A DNA stretch of 64,000 nt from Sphingomonas sp. PP-CE-1A-559 (GCF_004340965.1 NZ_SLYA01000001.1:124001-188000); one strand, 5' to 3'; counted from the first letter of the stretch, positions 1 to 8,850 are shown. A program made the numbers and translations. The notes: generated by a model not told the origin, from the sequence alone.

Positions 1-567
1 GAGGAAGGGCATTTCCTAGGCTCGACCGAGAATTACGACGCGGTCGTGCTCGATCTGGGCCTGCCGGAGATCGACGGGCTGACGGTGCTTGATCGCTGGC
101 GCAAGGAGGGCAAGACGATGCCCGTGCTGGTGCTCACCGCGCGTGACAGCTGGTCGGACAAGGTCGCGGGCCTTGATGCGGGCGCGGACGATTACGTCGC
201 CAAGCCGTTTCAGAGCGAGGAACTGATCGCGCGTCTGCGGGCGCTGATCCGCCGCGCGTCGGGCAATGCCTCGTCCGAGCTGACCGCGGGCGACATCCGC
301 CTCGACACGCGCAGCGGCAAGGTGACGCGCGCCGGCGAGCCGGTGAAGCTGACGGCGCAGGAGTACAAGCTGCTGAGCTATCTGCTGCACCACAAGGGCA
401 AGGTCGTCAGCCGCACCGAGCTGATCGAGCATATCTACGACCAGGATTTCGATCGCGATTCGAACACGATCGAAGTGTTCGTCACGCGCATCCGCAAGAA
501 GCTCGGCCAGGACGTGATCACGACGATCCGCGGGCTTGGCTACAGCCTCGAAGATCCGGACGCCTGA
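1..567 (+). CDS. OmpR/PhoB-family response regulator (5' end outside window)
   Basis: DNA-binding response regulator, the output half of a two-component system. The frame is open from base 1, so the N-terminus is missing; 188 residues are visible. The phospho-acceptor Asp lies in VVLDLGLPEIDG (visible residue 18), the conserved Lys in VAKPF, and a C-terminal winged helix (LTAQEYKLLSYLLHHKGKVV ... TIRGLGYSLE) binds DNA. The histidine kinase starts 10 bp downstream and is its likely partner. The layout resembles PhoP/PhoQ-type pairs, but the signal and regulon cannot be read from this sequence. Confidence 0.95.
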   Translation, partial: EEGHFLGSTENYDAVVLDLGLPEIDGLTVLDRWRKEGKTMPVLVLTARDSWSDKVAGLDAGADDYVAKPFQSEELIARLRALIRRASGNASSELTAGDIRLDTRSGKVTRAGEPVKLTAQEYKLLSYLLHHKGKVVSRTELIEHIYDQDFDRDSNTIEVFVTRIRKKLGQDVITTIRGLGYSLEDPDA

Positions 568-577
568 TCGGCTGACG

Positions 578-1975
578 ATGGACAGCGCGCCGGTCACAGA
601 CACGCCGATAGCGGACGGGCCGATCCGGGTGGCTGCCGCGGTCAAGGGATCGCTGTCGCGGCGGATGATTCTGATCGCGGCAGTGTGGATCGGCGTGCTG
701 CTCAGCGGCGGCGGGTTCGCGCTCGACCGGGTGCTGTCCGCGGCGGTGACGCGCAATTTCGACGACCAGCTCGAATATGTGCTGCGGTCGCTGCTCAATT
801 CATCCGAGATCGGCCCTGACGGCGAAGTGATCTTCTCGCGCGAGGCTGCGGCCGACCAGCGGTTCGTCGAGCCGTATTCAGGGCTGTACTGGCAGGTATC
901 GGGCAAGGGGCGCGAGGATTTCCCGTCGCGTTCGCTATGGGATCGGCGGCTCGCGTTCGGCGGGACGCATGACGACCGCAACGCGCATTTCTACGACAGC
1001 ACGCAGTTTCCGGACGAGAAGCTTCGCGTCGTCGAGCGGGACGCGGTGATCCCCGGGTCGAAGGTGCATTGGCGGTTCCAGGTGGCGCAGAGCCGCGACG
1101 GGCTCGATGCGCAGATCACGACGTTGCGGCGGACGCTGGTGCGGAGCTTCGCGCTGCTCGCGCTCGGGCTGATCGTGATGGCGGCGCTGCAGACCTTCTA
1201 CGGCCTGTGGCCGTTGCGGCGGGTGCGCGAGGAGATCGCGCGGATGCGCGCCGGCCAGTCGAACCGCGTGTCGAGTGCGATGCCGGTCGAGGTCGCGCCG
1301 ATGGTCGAGGAACTGAACGCGCTGATCGAGCATAACGAGCGCCAGGCGGAGGAAGCGCGGCGGCATGCCGGCAACCTCGCGCACGCGCTGAAGACGCCGC
1401 TGACGGTGATCATGAACGCGGCGACGGCGCAGTCGGACGACCTCGCCGACACGGTCATCCGCGAGGCGCGGACGATGCGGCGGCAGGTCGACCACCACCT
1501 CGCGCGGGCGCGGGCCGTCGGGCGGCGTGGATCTGCGCATAGTCGTGCGGATGTTTGGCCGAGCCTGGAGTCGGTCGAGCGGGCTGTCGGCCGGCTGTAC
1601 CGGCATGTCCGGATCGACGTGACCGGGCCTCGCGGGTTGCAGGTGCATGTCGAGCGGCAGGATCTCGACGAGATGCTCGGCAATCTGATCGAGAACGCCG
1701 CGAAATATGGTGGCGGCAGCGTGTTCGTGACGGTCGGTGCGCAGGCGGGCTTCGTCGAGTTCCTGGTCGAGGATGACGGCATCGGTATTCCGGAGGAGGA
1801 GCGGGTGCGTATCTTCGATCGCGGCGTGCGGCTGGATACGGGGAAGCCGGGGACGGGGCTCGGGCTGGCGATCGTGCGCGATGTGGCGGAGATCTACGAG
1901 GGGACGGTTGCGCTGGAGGAGAGCGAGGATCTTGGTGGCTTGCTGGTGCGGTTGAGGTTGCCGGCAGCGAACTAG
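578..1975 (+). CDS. membrane sensor histidine kinase
   Basis: Sensor kinase of 465 aa, probably phosphorylating the regulator just upstream. I chose ATG 578 because an in-frame TTG at 536 would overlap the regulator by 32 bp. TM1 is about residues 30-49, then a periplasmic sensor segment, TM2 about 190-212, and a HAMP-like linker. The H-box is NLAHALKTPL (His269), the N-box LIENAAKYGG (Asn373), the G1 box DDGIGIP (about 399) and the G2 box GTGLGL (about 425). All catalytic boxes are intact. The NLAHALKTPL form of the H-box is typical of PhoQ-like kinases; the ligand is unknown. Confidence 0.95.
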   Translation: MDSAPVTDTPIADGPIRVAAAVKGSLSRRMILIAAVWIGVLLSGGGFALDRVLSAAVTRNFDDQLEYVLRSLLNSSEIGPDGEVIFSREAAADQRFVEPYSGLYWQVSGKGREDFPSRSLWDRRLAFGGTHDDRNAHFYDSTQFPDEKLRVVERDAVIPGSKVHWRFQVAQSRDGLDAQITTLRRTLVRSFALLALGLIVMAALQTFYGLWPLRRVREEIARMRAGQSNRVSSAMPVEVAPMVEELNALIEHNERQAEEARRHAGNLAHALKTPLTVIMNAATAQSDDLADTVIREARTMRRQVDHHLARARAVGRRGSAHSRADVWPSLESVERAVGRLYRHVRIDVTGPRGLQVHVERQDLDEMLGNLIENAAKYGGGSVFVTVGAQAGFVEFLVEDDGIGIPEEERVRIFDRGVRLDTGKPGTGLGLAIVRDVAEIYEGTVALEESEDLGGLLVRLRLPAAN

Positions 1976-1982
1976 CACTTAG

Positions 1983-2067
1983 TCCCGTTTTCCTGCGAAC
2001 GCAGGAATCCAGGGTCGAGAGCGACGGCGCTTGTGACCCTGGGCTCCTGCGTCCGCAGGAGAACGGC
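1983..2067. repeat. intergenic inverted repeat (TCCTGCG-type)
   Basis: Two imperfect arms face each other: CCGTTTTCCTGCGAACGCAGG on the left and its near-complement TCCTGCGTCCGCAGGAGAACGG on the right, with CCAGGGTC/GACCCTGG inside. Each arm is itself palindromic. It lies between two convergent genes and could form a long hairpin in both transcripts. No T-tract follows, so it is not a classical terminator. Confidence 0.8.
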
Positions 2068-2072
2068 ACGGA

Positions 2073-2975
2073 CTACCCCCGCGATCGCGCCTGGCGGTAC
2101 GTGCCCAGCACGCGCAGCCATTTCGAATGGAACCCCAGTTCCTCCAGCGCATGGCCGAGGTTCGCGTCGCCCGGCTTGCCGACCACGTCCGCATAGAATT
2201 CCGTCGCGGAGAAGCTGCCGTTGCGCTGGTAGCTCTCCAGCTTGGTGATGTTTACGCCGTTGGTCGCGAAGCCGCCGACCGCCTTGTACAACGCGGCGGG
2301 GACGTTCCTGACCTCGAAGATCAGCGTCGTCATCCATTCGCCACCGACCGGCTCCTGCGCCGCGGGAGGCTTGCCACCGCGGGCCAGTACGACGAACCGC
2401 GTCATATTGTGGTCCGCATCGGCGATGTCGGTCGCGAGCAGATCGAGACCATATAGCGCGGCCGCGGCAGGCGGCGCGAGTGCGGCGATCGCCGGGTCGC
2501 CCAACTCCGCCACCACTGCCGCCGCGCCTGCGGTGTCGGGATAACTGACTGGCTCGATCCCGTGTGCTTTCAGCCAGTGCCGGCATTGGCCCAGCGCCTG
2601 CGGATGGCTCATCGCCTTGCGGATGCCGTCGCGCGGGCCGCATGCCATCAGCGCATGGCGGATCGGCAGGAAATGCTCGCCGGTGATCACCAGCCCCGAT
2701 TCGGGGAGCAGGAAATGGATGTCGGCGACGCGGCCGTGCAGCGAATTCTCGATCGGGATGATCGCGCAATCGGCGCGGCCGTCCTTCACCGCGTCGATTG
2801 CGTCGGAGAAATCGAAACAGGGCAGGGGCAGGCCGTCCGGGAACGCCTCGACCGCGGCGACATGGCTGTTCGCGCCCGGTGCACCCTGGAACGCGACGGC
2901 GCGCGCGGGCTCGGCGGCGGCGGCGTCGGTCATCCGCGCGACGATCGGGCGGGCGGGTGCGGCGAAGTTTTCCAT
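2073..2975 (-). CDS. pheA: prephenate dehydratase
   Basis: Monofunctional prephenate dehydratase (300 aa), converting prephenate to phenylpyruvate in phenylalanine synthesis. The catalytic domain shows AFQGAPGANSHVA, IPIENSLHGRV and a TRF motif (NMTRFVVLAR). The C-terminal ACT domain (FEVRNVPAALYKAV, then GVNITKLES) is the usual Phe feedback site. No chorismate mutase domain is fused. The start used gives a short N-terminal extension before the conserved AFQG; an internal ATG (MTDAAAAE) is an alternative. Convergent with the kinase gene and divergent from the cytochrome gene. Confidence 0.93.
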   Translation of the reverse strand: MENFAAPARPIVARMTDAAAAEPARAVAFQGAPGANSHVAAVEAFPDGLPLPCFDFSDAIDAVKDGRADCAIIPIENSLHGRVADIHFLLPESGLVITGEHFLPIRHALMACGPRDGIRKAMSHPQALGQCRHWLKAHGIEPVSYPDTAGAAAVVAELGDPAIAALAPPAAAALYGLDLLATDIADADHNMTRFVVLARGGKPPAAQEPVGGEWMTTLIFEVRNVPAALYKAVGGFATNGVNITKLESYQRNGSFSATEFYADVVGKPGDANLGHALEELGFHSKWLRVLGTYRQARSRG

Positions 2976-3121
2976 GCGCCGAGCGCCTAAAGCGCGCTGC
3001 CTGCCTGTTCAAGCCGCGTAAAGCGCCGCCGCCCGCCATACACCCGCCCTTCAAGCGCGGCTTGCGGTGCGCGCTCGCGTTTTCTATGGCTATCCCAAAC
3101 AGAACAGGGCGGATGCACAAG

Positions 3122-3841
3122 ATGGACAATCGGACCAATACGATCGCCGGCTGGGTGCTCGCAGGCTGTGGTGCGGCGCTTGGGCTGTCGATCGTCGGCG
3201 GGATGATGTTCCACGGCGAGCGCCCCGAGAAGATGGGCTATGCGATCGAGGGCGTCGTTGCCGAGGGCGGCGAGGGTGCGGCCGCCGAAGTGCCGATCGC
3301 CTCGTTGCTGCCGACCGCCGACGCCGCCAAGGGCGCCGAAGTGTTCAAGAAGTGCGCCGCCTGCCATACCATCAACCAGGGCGGCGCGAACGGCGTCGGC
3401 CCGAACCTGTACGGCACGGTCGGTGAGGAAATCGCCAAGGGCAAGGCCGGGTACGCCTTCTCGTCGGCGCTGGCCGGGATCGGCGGCAAGTGGGACTTTG
3501 ACAAGCTGAACGCTTGGCTGACCTCGCCGCGCAAGTTCGCGCCGGGGACGAAGATGACGTTTGCGGGGCTCGGCAATGCGCAGGACCGCGCGAACGTGAT
3601 CCTGTATCTGAACCAGCAGGGTTCGAACCTGCCGTTGCCGGCGGCACCTGCGGTTGGCGTTGCTCCGGCGGCTGGCAAGGATGCGGCGGCTAAGGATCAA
3701 CCGGCGACGGCGAATGCGGCGGAAGCTGCGGCTACGAAGGGCGCGCCGACTGCGGATATCGCGAATACCGGAACGCCGGCCTCGGGTGCGCCGTCGGTCG
3801 ATCCGGAAGCAGCCCGCAAGGGCGCCCGCTCGGAGAAGTAA
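3122..3841 (+). CDS. membrane-anchored c-type cytochrome
   Basis: Class I cytochrome c of 239 aa that would carry electrons at the periplasmic face of the inner membrane. An uncleaved N-terminal anchor (IAGWVLAGCGAALGLSIVGG) is followed by the haem motif CAACH (residues 78-82) and the axial Met in GTKMTFAGL (Met145). After about residue 168 a long Ala/Pro/Lys-rich low-complexity tail extends beyond the usual CycM/c552 fold. ATG 3113 (three residues longer) is an alternative start; 3122 was chosen for better spacing to the GGGCGG stretch upstream. Confidence 0.88.
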   Translation: MDNRTNTIAGWVLAGCGAALGLSIVGGMMFHGERPEKMGYAIEGVVAEGGEGAAAEVPIASLLPTADAAKGAEVFKKCAACHTINQGGANGVGPNLYGTVGEEIAKGKAGYAFSSALAGIGGKWDFDKLNAWLTSPRKFAPGTKMTFAGLGNAQDRANVILYLNQQGSNLPLPAAPAVGVAPAAGKDAAAKDQPATANAAEAAATKGAPTADIANTGTPASGAPSVDPEAARKGARSEK

Positions 3842-3940
3842 TGGTTCCAGGCCGGAATGATCGGCCTGGATTCACCCTGCCACTAGCGCGGGAGGGTTGT
3901 TCCAAGATTAGGGGCACCGTGTACGGTCCGATCCCGCTCC

Positions 3941-4041
3941 ATTCCGTCATCCCGGCGGAAGCCGGGACCCACGGTTGCGGTCAGCGTCATAAACGGACGC
4001 TTCGTGTCCATGGGTCCCGGCGTGCGCCGGGATGACGGAAT
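3941..4041. repeat. inverted repeat, CCGTCATCCCGGCG type
   Basis: ATTCCGTCATCCCGGCG on the left is matched by CGCCGGGATGACGGAAT on the right, with GGGACCCA/TGGGTCCCGG also complementary inside. It lies between convergent cytochrome and LOG-family genes. The same core recurs as a compact hairpin at 7073-7102 and, diverged, at 22559-22641 and 43771-43851. Confidence 0.85.
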
Positions 4042-4068
4042 GGGTGGTAGTTGGAACCGCGAGAAAGC

Positions 4069-4953
4069 TTAGCCCTCGGCGGCTTCCTTCTCCGCCCGCT
4101 CGCGATAGAACGACTGCACCGCGTCCCAAGCCTCGTCCGCCGTCTCGACGTAGCGGAAGATCCCCAGATCCTTCTCGCTGACGACGCCTTCCTCGACCAG
4201 CGCGTCGAAGTTCACGACCCGCTCCCAGAACTGACGCCCGAACAGCAGAACGGGAATCGGCTGGATCTTGCCCGTCTGGATCAGCGTCAGCAGTTCGAAC
4301 AGCTCGTCGAACGTCCCGAACCCGCCCGGAAACGCTGCGAGCGCGCGTGCGTGCAGCAGGAAGTGCATTTTTCGCAGCGCGAAATAGTGGAACTGTACCG
4401 ACAGCGACGGCGTGACGTACGGGTTCGGCGCCTGCTCGTGCGGCAGGACGATGTTCAGGCCGATCGACTCGGCGCCGACGTCGTCCGCGCCGCGATTGGC
4501 GGCTTCCATGATCGACGGACCGCCCCCTGAGCACACCACGAACTGCCGCCAGCCACGCTCGTCGCGCGGCAGGACGCTGACCTTGGCCGCCAGCTCGCGC
4601 GCGACGTCGTAATATTTCGACTTCTCGACCAGTCGCTCGGCGATCTTCTTCGACTTCTCATCCGTAGCGAGCTTCAGTAGCGCTTGCGCCTTCGACGGCT
4701 CGGGAATGCGCGCGGAGCCGTAGAACACGAACGTCGAACCGATCTTCGCCTCGTCGAGGACGAGTTCGGTCTTCAGCAGTTCGAGCTGGAACCGCACCGG
4801 CCGCAGGTCTTCGCGCAACAGGAAATCCATGTCCTGGAAGGCGAGCCGGTAATGCGGGTGCTGCGTCTGGGGTGTGGAAACGGAGTCGCGGGCGGACTCG
4901 GCATCCTGGCTGGCGTTCGGAAAAACGCGCGATGGTACTCGTGTATCGGTCAT
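4069..4953 (-). CDS. LOG-family protein (TIGR00730 type)
   Basis: Lonely-guy family protein of 294 aa with a Rossmann-like fold. Characterised members hydrolyse nucleoside 5'-monophosphates, including cytokinin ribotides, releasing the free base and ribose 5-phosphate. The signature PGGFGTFDELFE and the GGGPSIMEAANRGA phosphate loop are present. The N-terminal about 85 residues are longer than in the smallest LOG proteins and match the larger bacterial class once labelled 'lysine decarboxylase'. The substrate is not predictable here. Single gene flanked by repeats. Confidence 0.88.
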   Translation of the reverse strand: MTDTRVPSRVFPNASQDAESARDSVSTPQTQHPHYRLAFQDMDFLLREDLRPVRFQLELLKTELVLDEAKIGSTFVFYGSARIPEPSKAQALLKLATDEKSKKIAERLVEKSKYYDVARELAAKVSVLPRDERGWRQFVVCSGGGPSIMEAANRGADDVGAESIGLNIVLPHEQAPNPYVTPSLSVQFHYFALRKMHFLLHARALAAFPGGFGTFDELFELLTLIQTGKIQPIPVLLFGRQFWERVVNFDALVEEGVVSEKDLGIFRYVETADEAWDAVQSFYRERAEKEAAEG

Positions 4954-4999
4954 TCAGGCGCGATTAGAGGAAACGCGAGGGGAGGGCTAGAGCGGTGCG

Positions 5000-5653
5000 C
5001 TAGCGGCAGAAATTGGCGCGGTCGTCTTCGAGATGGAGGTGGTTGCGATGCGCGGCGTTGTAGTCGGGGCTGAGAACGGTCCCGAATCGTTTGCACGCCG
5101 ACCCGCGGATCGTCTGGAGGAATTGCCGGACCTGCGGGTCGGACGAGTTCCAGTCGTTCAGCACGGTGATTCGCCGCCCATCCTTCAGCACGAACCCGCC
5201 GATATCGATCGCGTTGGCGATCGCGTGGCCCGATCGCCGGGTGGGACCGCGCGTGGAGCCGACGACGTTGCGACACGCGTAGCTCCCCATGCTGTCGACC
5301 CGCGCGAGTTCGCTGCCGAGCATTTGGTACGCGGCCGGTGCGACCGCGTTGCGCGTCCAGCCGATCAACGCGCGCGCCGCCCCGCAGCGGACCGCGGTGA
5401 GGTTGGCGACCGGCACACCGATATCTACCAACTTGACGGTGCCGGCGAGCCCGCAGCCGGGACCGGTTTCGCGGTCGGGCAGGACCTGGAACGAGACGTG
5501 CAACTCGCGCAGGTCGGCGAGGCACTGCGCGGTTTCGCGGTTGCTCGGGACGGAGAGATTGGGGCGGGTCTTGGTTGGCGCCGCGGGGCGATCGGCGCGT
5601 CCGCAGGCGGCAAGCGCGAGGATGACGAGAAGGGGATAAAATACGCGATACAT
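5000..5653 (-). CDS. extensin-like family lipoprotein
   Basis: Secreted protein of 217 aa with an extensin-like C-terminal domain. The N-terminus has a hydrophobic stretch ending in LALAAC, a good lipobox with Cys16-17 as the likely lipidated residue. The domain shows paired cysteines (GPGCG, VRCGAAR, YACRN, ACKRFG, ANFCR) and SGHAIANAIDIGGF plus HRNHLHLE, His/Asp motifs resembling the metal site of D,D-peptidase-like (VanY/LAS) folds. A cell-wall role is inference. ATG 5653 was chosen because it begins the signal peptide; the frame continues open far upstream without meaning. Confidence 0.8.
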   Translation of the reverse strand: MYRVFYPLLVILALAACGRADRPAAPTKTRPNLSVPSNRETAQCLADLRELHVSFQVLPDRETGPGCGLAGTVKLVDIGVPVANLTAVRCGAARALIGWTRNAVAPAAYQMLGSELARVDSMGSYACRNVVGSTRGPTRRSGHAIANAIDIGGFVLKDGRRITVLNDWNSSDPQVRQFLQTIRGSACKRFGTVLSPDYNAAHRNHLHLEDDRANFCR

Positions 5654-5691
5654 GCCCGTATAATCACTGCCTTGGCCCTGCTTGTCATCCT

Positions 5692-5773
5692 TTCTCCGTT
5701 CGTGCTGAGCGCAGTCGAAGCACCTGGTAGCGCGGGATGGTACCCTTCGACTTCGCTCAGGGCGAACGGAGAA
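5692..5773. repeat. inverted repeat, TTCGACTTCGCTCA type
   Basis: TTCTCCGTTCGTGCTGAGCG at the left end is matched by TCGCTCAGGGCGAACGGAGAA at the right end, with GTCGAAG/CTTCGAC inside. It lies between two divergent genes (extensin-like and serC). This sequence type is common in sphingomonad intergenic DNA; it ends 7 bp before the putative serC -35 box. Confidence 0.8.
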
Positions 5774-5780
5774 GCGAAGG

Positions 5781-5863
5781 TTGACACTCCCGCGAACGCC
5801 GTTAGGGCCGGCGACGGGCCACGCGGTCCCAACGCCGCGCGTGCTCTCTGTGAGGAGAGATAA
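5781..5863 (+). promoter_or_regulatory. structured serC leader with sequestered ribosome-binding site
   Basis: A consensus-like TTGACA lies at 5781; a -10 is not obvious. Downstream are three potential hairpins: CGCCG/CGGCG (5797-5801 with 5809-5813), an imperfect CACGCGG/CCGCGCGTG (5820-5826 with 5835-5843), and CTCTC/GAGAG (5844-5848 with 5855-5859). The last one holds the Shine-Dalgarno GAGGAGAG only 4 nt before the ATG. A conserved 'serC' leader RNA has been described in Alphaproteobacteria; this may be a member, but I could not run a covariance search. Confidence 0.5.
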
Positions 5864-7018
5864 ATGACTGATACGACCTACGCACCCGCTACAGATGCGC
5901 CTGCACTGCCCGCTACGAAGCCGGCACGTCCCTTTTTCAGCTCCGGTCCCTGCGCGAAACCTCCGGGTTGGTCCGCGGACAAGCTTGCCACCGACTCGCT
6001 GGGTAGGTCGCATCGCTCGAAGATCGGCAAGACCCGTCTCCAGTACAGCATCGACCTGATGCGCGAACTGCTGAAGCTCCCTGACACGCACCGCATCGGC
6101 ATCGTCCCCGGCTCCGACACCGGCGCGTACGAGATGGCGATGTGGACGATGCTCGGCGCAAAGCCCGTCACCGCGCTCGCGTGGGAGAGCTTCGGCGAGG
6201 GCTGGGTCACGGATGCCGTGAAGCAGCTCAAGATCGACCCCACGGTGGTGCGCGCCGATTACGGCCAGCTGCCCGACCTGGACGCGGTCGACTGGTCGAA
6301 CGACGTGCTGTTCACCTGGAACGGCACCACCAGCGGCGTGCGCGTGCCGAACGCGGACTGGATCCCGGCCGACCGCGAGGGTCTCTCGTTCGCCGATGCG
6401 ACTTCTGGCGTGTTCGCGTACGATATCGACTGGACGAAGATCGATGTGGCGACCTTCTCGTGGCAGAAGGTGCTCGGCGGCGAGGGCGCGCACGGCGTAC
6501 TGATCCTCGGGCCGCGCGCGGTCGAGCGGCTTGAGACGTATACGCCGGCTTGGCCGCTGCCGAAGGTGTTCCGCTTGGTCTCGAAGGGCAAGCTCACCGA
6601 GGGCGTGTTCAAGGGCGAGACGATCAATACGCCGTCGATGCTGGCGGTCGAGGATGCGATCTTCAGCCTGGAATGGGCGAAGTCGCTGGGCGAAGATGGC
6701 TTGATCAAGCGGTCGGATGCGAATGCGGCGGCGTTGGACAAGATCGTCGCGGAGCGCGATTGGCTGGGGCATCTGGCGGTCGATCCGGCGACGCGGTCGA
6801 AGACCAGCGTGTGCCTTACGGTCGAGGGTGCGGACGAGGCGTTGATCAAGGCGATGGCCTCGGCGCTGGAGAAGGCGGGGGCTGCGTATGACGTCGCCGG
6901 GTACCGCGATGCGCCTCCGGGCTTGCGTATCTGGTGCGGCGCGACCGTCGACACCGCCGATATCGAAGCGCTCGGCCCTTGGCTCGACTGGGCCTACGCG
7001 ACCGCCAAGGCGGCCTAA
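5864..7018 (+). CDS. serC: phosphoserine aminotransferase
   Basis: Transaminase of 384 aa converting 3-phosphohydroxypyruvate and glutamate to phosphoserine (serine synthesis, also a pyridoxal-phosphate route step). It has the alphaproteobacterial form of the family: FFSSGPCAKPPGW near the N-terminus, IVPGSDTGAYEMAMW, and the PLP-binding Lys in TFSWQKVLGGEGAHG. Start ATG 5864 follows GAGGAGAG. serA, the preceding pathway step, begins 145 bp downstream on the same strand, separated by a compact hairpin, so the two may share regulation. Confidence 0.96.
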   Translation: MTDTTYAPATDAPALPATKPARPFFSSGPCAKPPGWSADKLATDSLGRSHRSKIGKTRLQYSIDLMRELLKLPDTHRIGIVPGSDTGAYEMAMWTMLGAKPVTALAWESFGEGWVTDAVKQLKIDPTVVRADYGQLPDLDAVDWSNDVLFTWNGTTSGVRVPNADWIPADREGLSFADATSGVFAYDIDWTKIDVATFSWQKVLGGEGAHGVLILGPRAVERLETYTPAWPLPKVFRLVSKGKLTEGVFKGETINTPSMLAVEDAIFSLEWAKSLGEDGLIKRSDANAAALDKIVAERDWLGHLAVDPATRSKTSVCLTVEGADEALIKAMASALEKAGAAYDVAGYRDAPPGLRIWCGATVDTADIEALGPWLDWAYATAKAA

Positions 7019-7072
7019 ACCAACCTACCGTTACCGCTTCCTTTAGCCTTCCTTCCAACAACCACCCCCATT

Positions 7073-7102
7073 CCGTCATCCCGGCGCACGCCGGGATGAC
7101 GG
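7073..7102. repeat. compact perfect hairpin of the GTCATCCCGGCG family
   Basis: A 14-bp perfect inverted repeat, CCGTCATCCCGGCG and its complement, separated by only 2 nt. It is the minimal form of the larger element at 3941-4041. It sits in the serC-serA gap, without a T-tract, and could attenuate or stabilise a serC-serA transcript. Confidence 0.85.
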
Positions 7103-7163
7103 AGGTGGATGGAACGGAACGGAAGGCGCGCCGCCAATTCACCGAATTCCCAGGAGCAATCCC

Positions 7164-8741
7164 ATGCCAAAAGTCCTCATTTCCGACAAAATGGATCCCC
7201 GTGCGGCGCAGATCTTCCGCGAGCGCGGCGTCGAGGTCGATGAGATCACCGGCAAGACGCCAGCCGAGCTGATCGCGATCATCGGCGAGTATGACGGCCT
7301 CGCGATCCGCAGCTCGACCAAGGTGACCAAGGAAATCCTCGAGCACGCCACCAACCTGAAGGTCGTCGGCCGAGCCGGGATCGGCGTCGACAACGTCGAT
7401 ATCCCCGCCGCGTCGGCGAAGGGCGTGGTCGTGATGAACACCCCGTTCGGCAACTCGATCACCACCGCCGAGCACGCGATCGCGCTGATGTTCGCGCTCG
7501 CCCGCCAGCTGCCCGAGGCGGACGCCTCGACGCAGGCCGGCAAGTGGGAGAAGAACCGCTTCATGGGCGTCGAGCTGACGTCGAAGACGCTCGGCCTGAT
7601 CGGTGCGGGCAATATCGGCTCGATCGTCGCCGACCGTGCGCGTGGCCTGAAGATGAAGGTCGTCGCGTTCGATCCGTTCCTGACGCCCGAGCGCGCGATC
7701 GAGATCGGCGTCGAGAAGGTCACGCTCGACGAACTGCTCGCGCGCGCCGACTTCATCACGCTGCACACGCCGCTGACCGACCAGACGCGCAACATCCTTT
7801 CGGCCGAGGCGCTCGCCAAGACCAAGAAGGGCGTGCGCATCATCAACTGCGCGCGCGGCGGCCTGATCGACGAGGTCGCGCTGAAGGCGGCGCTCGATTC
7901 GGGGCAGGTCGGCGGCGCCGCGCTCGACGTGTTCGTCGAGGAGCCCGCCAAGGCATCGCCGTTGTTCAACACGCCGAACTTCGTCAGCACGCCGCATCTC
8001 GGCGCGTCGACCACGGAGGCGCAGGTCAACGTCGCGATCCAGGTCGCCGAGCAGATGGCCGATTTCCTGATGTCGGGCGGCGTCACGAATGCGCTCAACA
8101 TGCCGTCGCTGTCGGCGGAGGAAGCCCCGAAGCTGAAGCCGTACATGGCGCTGGCGGAGAAGCTGGGGTCGCTGGTCGGCCAGTTGACGACGGGCGCGGT
8201 GTCGCGGATTTCGGTGCATACCGAGGGCGCGGCGGCAGACCTGAACGCGAAGCCGATCGTGAGCGCGGTGCTCGCCGGGTATCTCCAGACGCAGACCGCG
8301 ACCGTCAACATGGTCAACGCGCCGGTGCTGGCGCGCGAGCGTGGCCTCGAGGTGCGTGAAGTTCGCACCGAGCGTGAGGCGGATTACCACACGCTGCTGC
8401 GCGTCTCGGTGAAGACCGAGGATGGCGAGCGGTCTGTTGCCGGCACGTTGTTTGGCGATTCGGCGCCGCGTCTGGTGGAACTGCTGGGGATCAAGATCGA
8501 GGCCGATCTGGCGGGGCCAATGCTGTACGTCGTCAACGAGGATGCGCCGGGGTTCATCGGGCGTCTCGGGACTGCGCTTGGCGAGGCTGGGGTGAATATC
8601 GGGACGTTCCATCTTGGGCGCCGGTCTGCCGGTGGCGAAGCGGTGTTGCTGCTGTCGGTCGACGAAGCCGTGACGCCGGACTTGCTGACGAAGGTTCGCG
8701 CGCTCCCCGGCGTGAAGACCGCAATGGGCCTCAACTTCTAA
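7164..8741 (+). CDS. serA: D-3-phosphoglycerate dehydrogenase
   Basis: First enzyme of serine synthesis (525 aa), oxidising 3-phosphoglycerate with NAD+. It is the long form: a catalytic/NAD-binding region with GLIGAGNIGSIVADRA, INCARGGLIDE and the catalytic His in HLGASTTEAQ; then an intervening domain and a C-terminal ACT domain (VVNEDAPGFIGRLGTALGEA ... IGTFHLGRR) for allosteric control. AGGAGCAATCCC precedes ATG 7164. Confidence 0.97.
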   Translation: MPKVLISDKMDPRAAQIFRERGVEVDEITGKTPAELIAIIGEYDGLAIRSSTKVTKEILEHATNLKVVGRAGIGVDNVDIPAASAKGVVVMNTPFGNSITTAEHAIALMFALARQLPEADASTQAGKWEKNRFMGVELTSKTLGLIGAGNIGSIVADRARGLKMKVVAFDPFLTPERAIEIGVEKVTLDELLARADFITLHTPLTDQTRNILSAEALAKTKKGVRIINCARGGLIDEVALKAALDSGQVGGAALDVFVEEPAKASPLFNTPNFVSTPHLGASTTEAQVNVAIQVAEQMADFLMSGGVTNALNMPSLSAEEAPKLKPYMALAEKLGSLVGQLTTGAVSRISVHTEGAAADLNAKPIVSAVLAGYLQTQTATVNMVNAPVLARERGLEVREVRTEREADYHTLLRVSVKTEDGERSVAGTLFGDSAPRLVELLGIKIEADLAGPMLYVVNEDAPGFIGRLGTALGEAGVNIGTFHLGRRSAGGEAVLLLSVDEAVTPDLLTKVRALPGVKTAMGLNF

Positions 8742-8745
8742 CAAG

Positions 8746-8850
8746 ACTCCCTCTCCCCTTGGGGAGAGGGTAGGGGAGAGGGGCAGTACCAGGAGGTGGC
8801 GTTTGGGGCGGCCCCTCTCCCCGGCCCTCTCCCCATAGGGGAGAGGGAGT
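8746..8850. repeat. paired CCCTCTCCCC/GGGGAGAGGG repeat upstream of DUF559 gene A
   Basis: ACTCCCTCTCCCC at the left end is the exact complement of GGGGAGAGGGAGT at the right end. Each end is itself a small palindrome around CCCCTTGGGG or CCCCATAGGGG, and GGGGAGAGGGGC/GCCCCTCTCCCC form an inner pair. The outer purine arm ends 2 nt before the GTG of the DUF559 gene and reads as its Shine-Dalgarno. The same family is at 13310-13371, 13722-13779, 17791-17894 and 55116-55275. Confidence 0.88.
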
